DNA of 64,000 nucleotides from positions 148,876-212,875 of the forward strand of contig NZ_MJEH01000033.1 of NCBI RefSeq assembly GCF_001742425.1, given 5' to 3'. The notes below the pieces were generated by a model. The model made no database searches. It saw nothing but the letters and a program-made list of their open reading frames with translations, and was not told where the DNA came from. Shown piece after piece: positions 9,876-21,222 of the stretch (positions are counted from its first letter, which is position 1; the number at the start of each line of letters is the position of its first letter). The stretch is from Bacillus solimangrovi (GTDB lineage: Bacteria > Bacillota > Bacilli > Bacillales > Bacillaceae_N). The position numbers and the translations under genes are program-made.

Positions 9876-9904
9876 TTGACTGTTCAGAAATATCTGTGTA
9901 AACT
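9876..9904 (+). promoter_or_regulatory. Sigma-A promoter of the his operon
   Basis: TTGACT (9876-9881) and TAAACT (9899-9904) are separated by 17 bp, and TGTG precedes the -10 element (extended -10). The predicted leader of about 70 bases is too short for a T-box plus terminator. Confidence 0.75.
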
Positions 9905-9979
9905 ACAATATAACTTCATCTTACTACCATATTAGCGAACTAAAGTGAAAGTATTTAACATAAAGAGGATGTGGATGGT

Positions 9980-11164
9980 GTGTCAAAATTATTTATGTTT
10001 GAAAAACCGCTTGGTATGAGGGATACATTGCCATCATTATTTGAAATGAAGCGAACGGTTCGAAGGGAAATGGAACAAGAAATCGAAAGATGGGGTTATG
10101 AACAGATTGAAACCCCTACATTAGAATATTATGAAACGGTTGGAGCAGCTTCGGCTATATTAGATCAGCAGTTGTTTAAGTTATTAGATCAACAAGGACA
10201 TACATTAGTGCTTCGTCCAGATATGACAGCACCTATTGCAAGAATAGCTGCATCACGTTTGAAGGAGCAAGGTTTGCCACTTAGACTTGCTTACGATACA
10301 AATGTTTTCCGATCACAACAACGTGAAGGAGGGCGACCTGCAGAATTCGAGCAGGTTGGAGTTGAGTTAATAGGTGATAGTACGAGTAGTGCTGATGCAG
10401 AAGTAATAGCATTAATGATTCATACATTAAAACATGCTGGGCTTGATCAGTTTACAGTTGCTCTCGGTCATATTGGATTTGTGAGAGCGTTATTTGTAGA
10501 GATATTGGGTAATGAAGAGAGAGCAGCATTACTTAAACGTTATTTATATGAGAAGAATTATGTCGGTTATCGAGAACATGTCAAAGGCTTGCCGTTATCT
10601 TCAATTGATAAACAATTATTGCTTCAATTACTTAAGTTACGAGGAGGTAAGGGAACCTTTGCTCAAGCACGTGAGCTTACAAAGAATACGAAAGCACTTG
10701 AAGCGTTAGCTGAATTAGAAGAGTTATGGGAAACGTTAGAAGCTTATGGAGTTACTGAGTTTGTGAAAATCGACTTAAATCTTGTTAGTCACATGAGTTA
10801 TTATACTGGAATTTTGTTTGAAGGTTATGCGCAAAAGTTAGGTTTCTTATTATGTAACGGTGGACGTTATGATCAATTGTTGAATAAGTTTGACTGCCCT
10901 GCTCCCGCAACAGGGTTTGGAATTCGCCTTGATCGTCTTGTAGAAGCGTTAGAGAAGACTGAAGTAAGTGCTCCTATTAAGTTAATCTTATTTAGTGAAG
11001 AACGGAAACAAGACGCCTTAAGGCTTGCCCTCGAGAATCGAACAGAAGGACAGCGAGTTGTGATGCAAGATATTGCTGGGGTTGAACAAGTTGATGCATT
11101 AACAAAACGTTATCAAGAGGTCATCTATTGTATCGGTGCTGCTGGAAAGGAGAATGAAGGATGA
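9980..11164 (+). CDS. hisZ: ATP phosphoribosyltransferase regulatory subunit HisZ
   Basis: HisZ is a catalytically inactive class-II histidyl-tRNA-synthetase paralogue that activates the short-form HisG. The core signatures are present: [36 protein letters not shown] and the C-terminal GFGIRLDRL. The length is about 394 residues. The GTG at 9980 was chosen because GAGG lies 11 bases upstream; a GTG at 9971 abuts the Shine-Dalgarno, and an ATG at 9995 is also possible. It heads the his operon and its stop overlaps hisG by four bases, consistent with the two subunits acting together. Confidence 0.95.
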   Translation: MSKLFMFEKPLGMRDTLPSLFEMKRTVRREMEQEIERWGYEQIETPTLEYYETVGAASAILDQQLFKLLDQQGHTLVLRPDMTAPIARIAASRLKEQGLPLRLAYDTNVFRSQQREGGRPAEFEQVGVELIGDSTSSADAEVIALMIHTLKHAGLDQFTVALGHIGFVRALFVEILGNEERAALLKRYLYEKNYVGYREHVKGLPLSSIDKQLLLQLLKLRGGKGTFAQARELTKNTKALEALAELEELWETLEAYGVTEFVKIDLNLVSHMSYYTGILFEGYAQKLGFLLCNGGRYDQLLNKFDCPAPATGFGIRLDRLVEALEKTEVSAPIKLILFSEERKQDALRLALENRTEGQRVVMQDIAGVEQVDALTKRYQEVIYCIGAAGKENEG

Positions 11165-11802
11165 GAGATGTGTTAACGATCGCCATGCCTAAGGGAAGAA
11201 TATTTGAAGAAGCAGCACAATTGTTGCGTGAAGCTGGTTATGAATTACCACCTGAATTTGATGATTCCCGTAAGTTAATTATTGAAGTTGAACGAGAATC
11301 ACTGCGTTTCATTCTTGCAAAACCGATGGATGTTCCGACTTATGTTGAACATGGTGTTGCTGATCTAGGTATTGCGGGCAAAGATACAATGCTTGAGGAA
11401 GAAAGAGACGTGTATGAGGTATTGGATTTGCATATTAGTGACTGTTATTTGGCGGTCGCGGGATTGCCTTACCCAGATGTTAATGATGTAGCACCTAAGG
11501 TAGCGACGAAGTATCCTGCGGTAGCATCAAAGTATTTCCGTGAACAAGGAGAGCAAGTGGAAATTATTAAATTGAATGGTTCAATTGAGCTTGCTCCTCT
11601 AATTGGTTTAGCTGATCGAATTGTTGATATTGTCTCAACAGGACGCACATTAAGAGAGAATGGACTTGTAGAGCTTGAACATATTCAGGCAATTACTTCT
11701 CGTTTAATTGTTAATCCAGTTAGTTACCGTTTAAAAGATAAGCGTATAGATGAGATGGTGGAACGTCTATCGCTCGTAGTGGGAGGAACGTCAGATGATT
11801 AA
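11161..11802 (+). CDS. hisG: ATP phosphoribosyltransferase, short form (HisG_S)
   Basis: Catalyses the first and feedback-controlled step of histidine synthesis, ATP + PRPP to phosphoribosyl-ATP. At 213 residues it lacks the C-terminal regulatory domain of long HisG and therefore needs HisZ, encoded immediately upstream. Seen: N-terminal [12 protein letters not shown], the ADLGIAGKD segment and the PRPP-binding [13 protein letters not shown] near residue 155-167. It starts within the hisZ stop (ATGA overlap) after AAAGGAG, and overlaps hisD by eight bases. Confidence 0.97.
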   Translation: MRDVLTIAMPKGRIFEEAAQLLREAGYELPPEFDDSRKLIIEVERESLRFILAKPMDVPTYVEHGVADLGIAGKDTMLEEERDVYEVLDLHISDCYLAVAGLPYPDVNDVAPKVATKYPAVASKYFREQGEQVEIIKLNGSIELAPLIGLADRIVDIVSTGRTLRENGLVELEHIQAITSRLIVNPVSYRLKDKRIDEMVERLSLVVGGTSDD

Positions 11803-13072
11803 AATTGTTTCGGTTAGCGGTAATATTTCACTTCAACGAGATATTGATAGTGGTTCAGAAGAACAAAGGAAAGTAGTGCTTAATATCATAGATGATGTTA
11901 AAGAGAACCGTGACAAGGCGTTGTTTCAATATACAGAGAAGTTTGATCATGTTCAATTAGAGAGCTTACTCATTTCAGATGAAGAAATCAAAGAAGCGTA
12001 TCGAGAAATAGATAATGAGATTATATTGTACATACGTGAAGCAGCAGATAACATTCGTGACTATCACCAACGACAGGTGAAGCAATCATGGATGACAACA
12101 GATCAAGATGGAACAATTCTAGGACAAAAGATAACACCACTAGATTCTGCTGGTGTATATGTACCTGGTGGGACTGCTGCTTATCCTTCGTCTGTACTAA
12201 TGAATGTGATTCCCGCTCAAGTAGCAGGGGTTCAGCGTATTGCAATGGTTTCACCACCTCAGCAAGATGGTCGGTTACCAGCTGGTGTTCTTGTTGCGGC
12301 AAATGAACTTGGAATTCATGAAATCTATAAGGTTGGAGGAGCACAAGCAATTGCCGCGTTAGCATATGGTACGGAAACGATTACGAGAGTAGATAAGATT
12401 ACGGGTCCGGGTAATATATATGTGGCACTTGCGAAGCGTGAAGTATTTGGAGTTGTAGATATTGATATGATTGCTGGACCGAGTGAGATTGTTGTTTTAG
12501 CAGACGAAACTGCAAAGGCTTCATATGTCGCAGCTGATTTATTATCACAAGCTGAACATGATGCTCGAGCATCGAGTGTGTTAGTGACACCTTCTAAGTT
12601 ATTAGCAGAACAGACAGCGTTAGAAATTACTAATCAATTAGAAGCATTGCCTCGAAAAGAAATTGCAGAAGCTTCAATTCGTGATTATGGGGCTATTTAT
12701 GTGACTGAAACATTAGATGAAGCGATTGAGACTGTCAACCAGTTAGCACCAGAGCATTTAGAAATTATGACAGAACAACCGTATGAAATTATCGGAAAGA
12801 TACGTCATGCGGGATCAATCTTCCTTGGAGAAAATAGCTCCGAACCTGTTGGTGATTATTTTGCGGGACCTAATCATATTTTGCCAACGAACGGAACAGC
12901 GCGTTTTTCAAGTCCATTAAATGTTGATGACTTTACGAAGAAATCGAGCATCATCTCATATAGTGCTCAAAGTATACAAATGAACGGTTCGAAAATTGCT
13001 GCATTAGCTCGTCTTGAAGGATTAGAGGCGCATGCAAAAAGCGTAGAACAACGACTGGGGGAGAGAAAATGA
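11795..13072 (+). CDS. hisD: Histidinol dehydrogenase
   Basis: Zn-dependent NAD enzyme that oxidises histidinol to histidine in the last two steps of the pathway. The 425 residues carry the family signature around [18 protein letters not shown] (about 170-190), [24 protein letters not shown] and the catalytic Glu-His of LAPEHLEIM near 320. GGAGGAA lies before the ATG, within the hisG end. It overlaps hisB by four bases (ATGA). Confidence 0.97.
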   Translation: MIKIVSVSGNISLQRDIDSGSEEQRKVVLNIIDDVKENRDKALFQYTEKFDHVQLESLLISDEEIKEAYREIDNEIILYIREAADNIRDYHQRQVKQSWMTTDQDGTILGQKITPLDSAGVYVPGGTAAYPSSVLMNVIPAQVAGVQRIAMVSPPQQDGRLPAGVLVAANELGIHEIYKVGGAQAIAALAYGTETITRVDKITGPGNIYVALAKREVFGVVDIDMIAGPSEIVVLADETAKASYVAADLLSQAEHDARASSVLVTPSKLLAEQTALEITNQLEALPRKEIAEASIRDYGAIYVTETLDEAIETVNQLAPEHLEIMTEQPYEIIGKIRHAGSIFLGENSSEPVGDYFAGPNHILPTNGTARFSSPLNVDDFTKKSSIISYSAQSIQMNGSKIAALARLEGLEAHAKSVEQRLGERK

Positions 13073-13662
13073 ACGAACAACGCCAAGCAATCATAGATCG
13101 TAAAACAAATGAAACAGATATTTCACTCTCATTTAATGTGGATGGAAATGGTGATGCGGATTTGAACACAGGTGTTCCATTCCTAACACATATGCTTGAT
13201 TTATTTACAAAGCATGGTCATTTTGATTTGAATTTGAAGGCGGATGGCGATACAGAAATTGATGATCATCATACCACAGAAGATATCGGTATTTGTCTCG
13301 GTCAAGCATTAAGAGAGGCGTTAGGAGATAAGAAGGGCATTAAGCGTTACGGTAATGCATTTGTTCCAATGGATGAAGCACTAGCTCAAGTTGTTGTCGA
13401 TTTAAGTAATCGCCCACATTTAGAATTCAGGGCTGAATTTCCAAGTGGTCGTGTAGGTTCATTTGATACTGAGCTTGTTCATGAATTTTTGTGGAAGCTT
13501 GCCCTTGAAGCTCGTATTAACCTTCATGTTATCGTTCATTATGGTCACAATACACATCATATGATTGAAGGAGTATTCAAAGCACTTGGACGAGCGTTAG
13601 ATGAAGCAACTCAAATCGATCCTCGTGTGAAAGGCGTGCCTTCAACGAAAGGGATGTTGTAA
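13069..13662 (+). CDS. hisB: Imidazoleglycerol-phosphate dehydratase
   Basis: Mn-dependent dehydratase converting imidazole glycerol phosphate to imidazole acetol phosphate. The 197-residue length fits monofunctional Gram-positive HisB without the N-terminal phosphatase. Seen: metal-binding [11 protein letters not shown] near residue 64-74 and the second metal site [13 protein letters not shown] near 158-170. The ATG overlaps the hisD stop. The histidinol-phosphatase step (hisJ-type) and hisC are not in this operon and must be elsewhere. Confidence 0.97.
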   Translation: MNEQRQAIIDRKTNETDISLSFNVDGNGDADLNTGVPFLTHMLDLFTKHGHFDLNLKADGDTEIDDHHTTEDIGICLGQALREALGDKKGIKRYGNAFVPMDEALAQVVVDLSNRPHLEFRAEFPSGRVGSFDTELVHEFLWKLALEARINLHVIVHYGHNTHHMIEGVFKALGRALDEATQIDPRVKGVPSTKGML

Positions 13663-14298
13663 ATGATTGGAATTATTGACTATGGCATGGGCAACTTATA
13701 TAGCGTCAGTAAGGCATTAGAACGATTAGATTATGATTATGTGTTAACGGATAACATAGAGAAATTAAAAGAAGCAAAAGGTTTGATTTTACCTGGTGTT
13801 GGTTCATTTCGAGATGCAATGAGTATCTTGCGAGAAACGAAGCTTGCTCAGTATATTGAAGCAGAAGTTGAGAGTGGGAAACCACTATTAGGGATATGTT
13901 TAGGTATGCAATTATTATTTGAAGAAAGTGAAGAAAATGGTGTAACAGAAGGTTTGTCATTTTTGAAAGGACGAGCAGTTCGATTTGCAGGTGTAACGGA
14001 TGAAGGAAAGCGTTATAAAGTACCTCATATGGGTTGGAATAAGCTTGAGTTTCATCATGAAAATCACCCGCTATTAGACGATGTTGCCCAAGATCATGTT
14101 TATTTCGTTCATTCTTATTTTATTGATCAAACAAATAAAGATGTTGTCCTTGCCAGCAGTACTTATGATGTTGATGTGCCAGCCGTAGTAGGGAAAGGAA
14201 ATGTATTTGGAACACAGTTTCACCCAGAGAAAAGTAGTGAAATTGGTATGTCGATCTTAAAAAACTTTGCAGCAATTGTAGAAGGGGAGAAATCATAA
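13663..14298 (+). CDS. hisH: Imidazole glycerol phosphate synthase glutaminase subunit
   Basis: Class-I glutamine amidotransferase subunit that feeds ammonia to HisF. In its 211 residues are the nucleophile elbow [11 protein letters not shown] (Cys near residue 78) and the catalytic His/Glu of [10 protein letters not shown] near 184-190. The ATG follows the hisB stop directly and is preceded by AAAGGGA. Its TAA stop overlaps the hisA ATG by one base. Confidence 0.97.
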   Translation: MIGIIDYGMGNLYSVSKALERLDYDYVLTDNIEKLKEAKGLILPGVGSFRDAMSILRETKLAQYIEAEVESGKPLLGICLGMQLLFEESEENGVTEGLSFLKGRAVRFAGVTDEGKRYKVPHMGWNKLEFHHENHPLLDDVAQDHVYFVHSYFIDQTNKDVVLASSTYDVDVPAVVGKGNVFGTQFHPEKSSEIGMSILKNFAAIVEGEKS

Positions 14299-15035
14299 TG
14301 AACAAGTTCACGATCTATCCTGCAATCGATATGCGCGGTGGCAAGTGTGTACGCTTGTTGCAAGGAGATTATAATGCAGAAACGGTATATGGAGACTCAC
14401 CATTTGATATGGCTGAAGCTTTTGTTGAGCAGGGAGCACAGTGGATTCATATGGTTGATTTAGATGGGGCTAAAGAAGGAAAGCGCGTGAATCATGAGCA
14501 AGTCATTCGAGTAGCGAAGGAATTAGATGTAAAAGTACAAATTGGTGGAGGTATCCGAACGGTTGAAGATGTTGAAAGTTATCTCAATCACGGTGTCGAC
14601 CGAGTTATCTTAGGAAGTGCCGCTATATCTAATCCTGAATTTGTACGTGAAATGCTACAGAAATATGGAAATAAGATTGCAATCGGAATTGATGCCAAGG
14701 ATGGTTATGTAGCAACAGAAGGATGGTTAAATACATCCGTTGTTAGAGCAGTTGAACTTGGGAAAGAGCTTGCATCAGCTGGAGCAGAAGTGTTTATATT
14801 CACTGATATTTCTAAAGACGGAATGATGTCAGGTCCCAATATCGAGGCAATAGCTGAAATGGCGAAAGAAACTGAAAAAGAAGTGATTGCTTCAGGTGGT
14901 GTCAGTTCATTACATGATATTAGTCGACTTGTACAATATGAACAAGCCTCGATTGGTGGAGCGATAATTGGAAAAGCACTATATGAGAAACGGTTTACGG
15001 TAAGTGACGCACTTGCTGAGGTGAATAAACCATGA
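14298..15035 (+). CDS. hisA: ProFAR isomerase HisA
   Basis: (Beta/alpha)8-barrel isomerase that opens the ribose of ProFAR to give PRFAR. The 245 residues begin [17 protein letters not shown] with the catalytic Asp near 10, and include [12 protein letters not shown], a second Asp in [14 protein letters not shown] near residue 170-182, and [10 protein letters not shown], the phosphate-binding loop. It overlaps hisF by four bases. Confidence 0.97.
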   Translation: MNKFTIYPAIDMRGGKCVRLLQGDYNAETVYGDSPFDMAEAFVEQGAQWIHMVDLDGAKEGKRVNHEQVIRVAKELDVKVQIGGGIRTVEDVESYLNHGVDRVILGSAAISNPEFVREMLQKYGNKIAIGIDAKDGYVATEGWLNTSVVRAVELGKELASAGAEVFIFTDISKDGMMSGPNIEAIAEMAKETEKEVIASGGVSSLHDISRLVQYEQASIGGAIIGKALYEKRFTVSDALAEVNKP

Positions 15036-15790
15036 TAACAAAGCGAATTATACCGTGCCTCGATGTAAAAGAAGGGCGAGTTGTCAAAGGTATTCAGTTT
15101 GTTGAATTACGTGATGCGGGTGACCCTGTTGAGTTGGCGGAATTTTATGATCAAGAGCGTGCAGATGAGCTTGTTTTCTTAGATATCTCTGCTTCACATG
15201 AAGGGCGCGAAACGATGGTTGATGTTGTAGAACAAGTTGCAGCAAAGCTTGCTATCCCATTTACAGTTGGTGGGGGTATTAATACGTTAGAAGATATGAA
15301 ACGTATATTACGAGCTGGAGCCGATAAGGTGTCCGTTAATACAGCAGCAGTTAATCGTCCAGAATTAATTACCGAAGGTGCAGATTATTTCGGTTCTCAA
15401 TGCATCGTTACTGCAATTGATGCGAAATTTGACGAAACGACAAAGTCATGGCGTGTATATACTCATGGTGGAAGGACACCTACACAATGGGATGCAGTTG
15501 AATGGGCACAAGAAGCGGTAAAGCGTGGTACTGGTGAAATTTTGTTAACGTCGATGGATAAGGATGGAGAAAAAACAGGCTTTGATGTGGAGTTAACGAA
15601 AACGATTAGTCGTGCTGTTTCAGTACCTGTTATTGCATCAGGTGGAGCAGGAAATGCAGCGCACTTTGTTGAAGCATTCGATATAGGAGAAGCAGATGCA
15701 GCATTAGCAGCATCTATCTTTCACTATAAAGAAACATCTGTACAAGCAGTGAAAGACCATTTAAAAGAACAGGGTGTGAATGTTCGATGA
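15032..15790 (+). CDS. hisF: Imidazole glycerol phosphate synthase cyclase subunit
   Basis: Cyclase subunit that uses HisH-derived ammonia to convert PRFAR to imidazole glycerol phosphate and AICAR. A 252-residue barrel homologous to His[17 protein letters not shown] with catalytic Asp near residue 11, [11 protein letters not shown], and [15 protein letters not shown] with the second catalytic Asp near 130. ATGA overlap with hisA; four-base overlap with hisI. Confidence 0.97.
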   Translation: MITKRIIPCLDVKEGRVVKGIQFVELRDAGDPVELAEFYDQERADELVFLDISASHEGRETMVDVVEQVAAKLAIPFTVGGGINTLEDMKRILRAGADKVSVNTAAVNRPELITEGADYFGSQCIVTAIDAKFDETTKSWRVYTHGGRTPTQWDAVEWAQEAVKRGTGEILLTSMDKDGEKTGFDVELTKTISRAVSVPVIASGGAGNAAHFVEAFDIGEADAALAASIFHYKETSVQAVKDHLKEQGVNVR

Positions 15791-16419
15791 AAACGAATGA
15801 AATTAGATTTGATGAACAAGGTTTAGTACCAGCAATTGTACAAGATGCGGTTAGTAAAGAAGTATTAACGCTAGCATATATGAATAAAGATTCACTAGCC
15901 AAGTCTCTTGAAACACGTGAGACATGGTTCTGGAGTCGTTCACGTCAAGAGCTTTGGCACAAAGGTGAAACGTCAGGTAACACACAACACATAATTGATG
16001 TACGTTGGGACTGTGATCAAGATGCATTGCTCGTTCTTGTAGAACCTCGTGGACCTGCTTGTCATACAGGTAGTTATAGCTGTTTCAATGATTCGTTGTT
16101 TGAGGATAAGGTAGAAGTAAATGATAAACGATTTGAAATTCTTTCAAGCTTAGAAGCACTTATTGCGAAAAGGGAGTTAGAACGACCTGAGGGGGTGTAT
16201 ACGACATATCTTTTTAATGAAGGTGTCGATAAGATATTGAAGAAGGTAGGCGAAGAAGCAGCAGAAGTCATCATTGCATCGAAAAACCGTGATAAAGATG
16301 AATTGAAATGGGAAACTGCTGATTTACTTTATCATGTACTCGTATTATTGAGAGAACAGAAATTGCCTCTTGATGACGTGCTACGTGTACTTGAAGAGCG
16401 TCATACAGCAAATAAATAG
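15787..16419 (+). CDS. hisI: Bifunctional PRA-CH/PRA-PH (HisI, formerly HisIE)
   Basis: Two fused activities for steps two and three of the pathway. Residues about 1-110 are the phosphoribosyl-AMP cyclohydrolase, with the metal-binding [22 protein letters not shown] segment in shorter form around residue 78-100. Residues about 125-210 are the phosphoribosyl-ATP pyrophosphohydrolase (MazG-like fold; [14 protein letters not shown]). Length 210. It is the last gene of the operon and a terminator follows. Confidence 0.96.
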   Translation: MKTNEIRFDEQGLVPAIVQDAVSKEVLTLAYMNKDSLAKSLETRETWFWSRSRQELWHKGETSGNTQHIIDVRWDCDQDALLVLVEPRGPACHTGSYSCFNDSLFEDKVEVNDKRFEILSSLEALIAKRELERPEGVYTTYLFNEGVDKILKKVGEEAAEVIIASKNRDKDELKWETADLLYHVLVLLREQKLPLDDVLRVLEERHTANK

Positions 16420-16429
16420 AGATATAGGA

Positions 16430-16473
16430 TAGCTACTGATTAGAATGGTGTAACTAGTCAGTAGCTATTTTTT
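16430..16473 (+). terminator. Terminator of the his operon
   Basis: TAGCTACTGATTAG pairs with ACTAGTCAGTAGCTA around a loop of about nine bases and is followed by TTTTTT. Confidence 0.9.
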
Positions 16474-16617
16474 AGAGTTTTTTCGTGAATGTAAGTTCTG
16501 GTAATTACTCGTTGGGTGTTGCAAATATCCTAATTGTAATAAAATATTATATGTTATAAAAAACGGCATAGGAAATAAGGACTTTCTAGTTTGAAGTCCT
16601 TTGTTTTCGTTAAATAT

Positions 16618-16625
16618 GGTATACT
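16618..16625 (+). promoter_or_regulatory. Possible extended -10 promoter for the TPR gene
   Basis: TGG immediately precedes TATACT (16620-16625), an extended -10 arrangement. No good -35 hexamer is found at 16-18 bp spacing, so the call is weak. Confidence 0.35.
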
Positions 16626-16659
16626 AGCTTCGACAAAAATTACGAACGGCGGAGGGTTT

Positions 16660-18204
16660 ATGAGAACTGGATTATCATTTGAGAAGAAACAAGGCAAGGT
16701 TCTTCCTTTCATTCAAGATGGTGAGCATTTCTTCAAAAAGGGAATAAAGGCCTATCGGCAAGGTGATTTGAAGAAAGCTGAGCATCACTTAACACGTGCT
16801 GTCAGGATGGATAAGGAAGAGCCTATCTTTCTATGCCAATTGGCTGTGGTGGTCTCAGAACTTGGGAATTATCAAGAATCGAATGAAATGCTAGAAAAAG
16901 TTTTATACGAATTGGAGCCAGAAATGGTCGACTGTTATTACTTTTTGGCAAACAATTATGCATATCTTGGTTTGTTTCACGAGGCAAAAGTTAAAACAGA
17001 GAAATATTTATCAGAGGCACCCGAAGGTGAATATGTTGAAGATGCAAATGAACTATTAAAGTTACTTAAGTTTGAAGATAGTTTAGATGGGGAAACAGAT
17101 GAATCACTTCGTGCCGAAGAATCACTTATTATACGACACGATCAAGCGAAGAAACTGATAGCAGAAGGGAAGTTATCGCAAGCTGAGCAAGTATTGAAGC
17201 AATTAACCGTTGATTATCCTGAGTTTTGGTCAGCTTATAATAATTTGGCCATTACTTATTTTCAACAAGGGTTGACTTCAGAAGCGATACAGATAACTGA
17301 GGAAGTATTAGAAAGAAGTACAGGCAATCTACATGCTTTATGTAATTTAGCCGTTTTCTTTCATTACCTCGGTGATAAAACAAAAACAAGTCATTTACAG
17401 TCACAGCTTGAGAGTGTTTATCCAATCGAAATGGAGTGTCGTAGCAAGCTAGGAACGACATTAGTATTGCTTGGGAGTTATTCACAAGGTTATAAGTGGC
17501 TACGTTCGATCTATAAAAGAGGATTCGTTGGTGAAGCAAGTTTCTATTATTGGTTATCGGTAGGGGCTTATCAGCTTGGCGATGAGAAATTTGCGGAGCA
17601 AGCATGGTTAGAATTTATAAAGAAAAATCCAGAGAAGGCAAATGAAAAACCGTGGAAGGATACGAAGCAACAATCGAACGGAATTGAAGCTCATGAATAC
17701 GATGATTTTTATCAAGTATTGTATGGAACAGATTCATATGGTGAAAGATTCTTTGCGTTATATGCACTATATCAAAATGCAGATAAGGTAGCTATAACTA
17801 TGGTCGAGGAGTTTGTAAAAAGCCATGATGTAGATGAGCAATTGAAAAGCTTTGCGATAACGCTTTTAAAACAAAAAGGGTTCAATAAGCAAATGATGTC
17901 AACTTCAGAGAGCATGGAAATAGGTTTTGAAACAGCACAGCAATTAATTAAACTTATTAATGATGAAATGCATACTGATGAAATAAAGCGTCTCTATATG
18001 TTATGGTTCACAGCTTTTGCAAATATGATTAAAGAAAACAAAACTATGATGAGAAATTCAAAAGCATGGGCAGCAGCAGTAGAGTATATATGGTGTGGAA
18101 CAACAAATGATCCGAAAACTCAGAAGGTATTGGCAAAACAGTATGACTTATCTGTTTCAACAATAAGTAAATACGTGAAAATTGTTAAAAATTTAATTGA
18201 CTGA
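16660..18204 (+). CDS. yvcD: YvcD-like tetratricopeptide-repeat protein
   Basis: A 514-residue soluble TPR protein. Tandem 34-residue TPR units are visible from about residue 20 (GIKAYRQGDLKKAEHHLTRA) and again from about 150 (AYNNLAITYFQQGLTSEAIQ). The C-terminus ends in a helix-turn-helix-like segment (KQYDLSVSTISKYVKIVKN). The ATG at 16660 follows GGAGGG; the open frame begins earlier but without a ribosome binding site. TPR arrays mediate protein-protein contacts; the partner is unknown. Its place between hisI and trxB is the place of B. subtilis yvcD. Confidence 0.82.
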   Translation: MRTGLSFEKKQGKVLPFIQDGEHFFKKGIKAYRQGDLKKAEHHLTRAVRMDKEEPIFLCQLAVVVSELGNYQESNEMLEKVLYELEPEMVDCYYFLANNYAYLGLFHEAKVKTEKYLSEAPEGEYVEDANELLKLLKFEDSLDGETDESLRAEESLIIRHDQAKKLIAEGKLSQAEQVLKQLTVDYPEFWSAYNNLAITYFQQGLTSEAIQITEEVLERSTGNLHALCNLAVFFHYLGDKTKTSHLQSQLESVYPIEMECRSKLGTTLVLLGSYSQGYKWLRSIYKRGFVGEASFYYWLSVGAYQLGDEKFAEQAWLEFIKKNPEKANEKPWKDTKQQSNGIEAHEYDDFYQVLYGTDSYGERFFALYALYQNADKVAITMVEEFVKSHDVDEQLKSFAITLLKQKGFNKQMMSTSESMEIGFETAQQLIKLINDEMHTDEIKRLYMLWFTAFANMIKENKTMMRNSKAWAAAVEYIWCGTTNDPKTQKVLAKQYDLSVSTISKYVKIVKNLID

Positions 18205-18297
18205 GCATTTTAATAGCATCAAGTGAATCTTTTTATTAGGATAGAATGTGAAGAGAAGATTGAGGATTTTGAATAGGTAAGGATTAACGAAAAATAG

Positions 18298-19278
<981 letters not shown>

Positions 19279-19398
19279 TTGTAATCAATTAAAAACAATT
19301 CAGTAATTGCCTTTTAACTACTTTGTAACATTTGTGCAATGTTTATTAGTTAAGATAGAATTAATCAATTAACCCCCTTTTTTATAAGATATACGTTG

Positions 19399-19429
19399 AT
19401 GGCACAGGGAAACCTGTGCCTCTTTTTTA
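19399..19429 (+). terminator. Terminator of trxB
   Basis: GGCACAGG, GAAA tetraloop and CCTGTGCC, then TCTTTTTT. It lies 123 bases after the trxB stop. Confidence 0.92.
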
Positions 19430-19607
19430 CTGTTTGATATAGAAAAAGTAAAATCAGTACACACTGTTCATCGCATCGGTAGTAAAGCTTTTTTGATGAT
19501 ATTATGTCTCAGTTAAAACGTGATAACATCTAAATATATATGAAGAAGTTATGTAAAGTAAAAAAATCAGGTTATCTGATCACTGTGATTCTCTAAGGGT
19601 TTCTCCG

Positions 19608-19636
19608 TTGTAGGCATATGTAAATAATAGTATAAT
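19608..19636 (+). promoter_or_regulatory. Sigma-A promoter of the yvcI-rapZ-yvcK-whiA-crh operon
   Basis: TTGTAG (19608-19613) and a consensus TATAAT (19631-19636) are separated by 17 bp. The leader to yvcI is about 100 bases. Bases 19430-19607 hold nothing else recognisable. Confidence 0.75.
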
Positions 19637-19746
19637 GATACGTGAGTATATAATAGCGGCTTACTCTGTCAAAAAGAGTGTTGATATAGACAGCCAAACG
19701 ACATGCTCTCTATTAATTACAAATAGGAACGTTTGGAGTGAATGAC

Positions 19747-20205
19747 ATGCAGCGAGTAACGAACTGTGTGCTAAAACAGGACAATAAAATATTGCTATTA
19801 CAAAAACCTCGCCGTGGTTGGTGGGTAGCACCGGGCGGAAAGATGGAACAAGGTGAATCAATTAAAGATTCAGTTGTTCGTGAATTTCGTGAAGAAACTG
19901 GAATATATTTAAAGAATCCGAATGTTAAAGGGATATTTACATTTACAATAAAAGACGGAGATCAAGTTGTTTCTGAATGGATGATGTTCACCTTCTTCGC
20001 AGATGAATTTGACGGAGAGAATGTTGATGAATCAGAAGAAGGGAAAATTGGTTGGCATGAAATAGATGTACTTTCTGAGTTACCAATGGCACCTGGTGAT
20101 TATCATATCATAGACTATGTTGTAAAGGGGCATGGAACTATCTACGGAAACTTCACATACACACCTGATTTTCAATTATTGTCTTATCGACTTGATCCCT
20201 CATAA
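19747..20205 (+). CDS. yvcI: YvcI-like Nudix hydrolase
   Basis: A 152-residue Nudix-fold hydrolase of the 8-oxo-dGTP diphosphatase type. A complete Nudix box starts GGKMEQGES near residue 30 and ends REFREETGI, matching G-x5-E-x7-REUxEExGU. Substrate unproven; family members hydrolyse nucleoside diphosphates linked to X. ATG 19747 was chosen because GGAG lies seven to eight bases upstream and MQRVTNCVL is the conserved start; a GTG nine bases earlier is weaker. First gene of the operon with rapZ, yvcK, whiA and crh. Confidence 0.88.
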   Translation: MQRVTNCVLKQDNKILLLQKPRRGWWVAPGGKMEQGESIKDSVVREFREETGIYLKNPNVKGIFTFTIKDGDQVVSEWMMFTFFADEFDGENVDESEEGKIGWHEIDVLSELPMAPGDYHIIDYVVKGHGTIYGNFTYTPDFQLLSYRLDPS

Positions 20206-20333
20206 ATATAAGAACACAGTGAATCGATAGTTTTCATGAAAGCATATAAAAAAACGTCAAAATAATTAACAGTATCTAATTGTGTCTTCGACATGAAATG
20301 TGGTGGACCAGTTTTTGATAGGGGGAAGAGAAA

Positions 20334-21221
20334 ATGGCTAAGCATGACCACGATATGCAACTTGTTATTATTACAGGTATGTCAGGGGCGGGAAAGACAG
20401 TTGCAGTGCAAAGTTTCGAAGATTTAGGCTTTTTCTGTGTTGATAATTTGCCCCCTGCTTTGTTACCGAAGTTTCTTGAACTAATGAAGGAATCTGGTGG
20501 CAAGATGGATCGTGCTGCACTGGTAATGGATTTAAGAGGACGAGATTTCTTTGAAAATTTACTCGACTCAATCGATGAAATGAATAAGCAAGATTGGGTT
20601 ACGCCTCATATTCTATTTCTAGAAGCAGAAGATCAGTCACTTGTGAGTAGGTATAAAGAAACGAGACGTTCGCACCCGCTTGCACCACAAGGACTACCAC
20701 TAGAAGGTATTAAAAATGAGCGGAAAATCCTTGATGAGTTAAAAGGGCGTGCACAAACAATCGTTGACACAACACGAATGAAGCCTCGCCAATTGCGTGA
20801 AGTAATTATAGAAAAGTTTGCTAATGACAAACAAAGTGTTTTTAATGTAAATATTATGTCATTTGGCTTCAAACATGGCATTCCAATTGATGCGGATCTT
20901 GTTTTTGATGTGCGCTTTCTTCCTAATCCGCACTATATTGATGCGTTGCGTCCATTAACAGGTTTAAATGAAGAAGTATCTAGTTATGTGTTAAAGCAAT
21001 CTGAAACACAAACTTTTGTCAATAAGCTCGTTGATTTGTTGGTGTATATGGTACCTCAATATAAACGTGAAGGAAAGAGTCAACTAGTGATTGCGATTGG
21101 TTGTACAGGTGGGCAACACCGTTCTGTAACACTTGCTGAATATATCGGTAAACACTTTGCTGATGAGTATGTAACGCAAAGGAGTCATCGTGATATTGAG
21201 AAAAGAAAGGAACAATCGTAA
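20334..21221 (+). CDS. rapZ: RapZ/YvcJ family nucleotide-binding protein
   Basis: A 295-residue P-loop protein. Walker A GMSGAGKT is near residue 15-22, FCVDNLPP near 35, and the conserved C-terminal domain includes [19 protein letters not shown] and [11 protein letters not shown]. In B. subtilis YvcJ binds and hydrolyses GTP and affects competence; in enterobacteria RapZ is an RNA adaptor. Which role applies here is not visible. The ATG follows AGGGGGAAGAG. yvcK begins two bases after its stop. Confidence 0.93.
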   Translation: MAKHDHDMQLVIITGMSGAGKTVAVQSFEDLGFFCVDNLPPALLPKFLELMKESGGKMDRAALVMDLRGRDFFENLLDSIDEMNKQDWVTPHILFLEAEDQSLVSRYKETRRSHPLAPQGLPLEGIKNERKILDELKGRAQTIVDTTRMKPRQLREVIIEKFANDKQSVFNVNIMSFGFKHGIPIDADLVFDVRFLPNPHYIDALRPLTGLNEEVSSYVLKQSETQTFVNKLVDLLVYMVPQYKREGKSQLVIAIGCTGGQHRSVTLAEYIGKHFADEYVTQRSHRDIEKRKEQS

Positions 21222-21222
21222 T

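Noticed and set aside
9623..9979. T-box leader for the his operon
   Set aside because: No T-box motif or antiterminator, and the promoter position leaves only about 70 leader bases.
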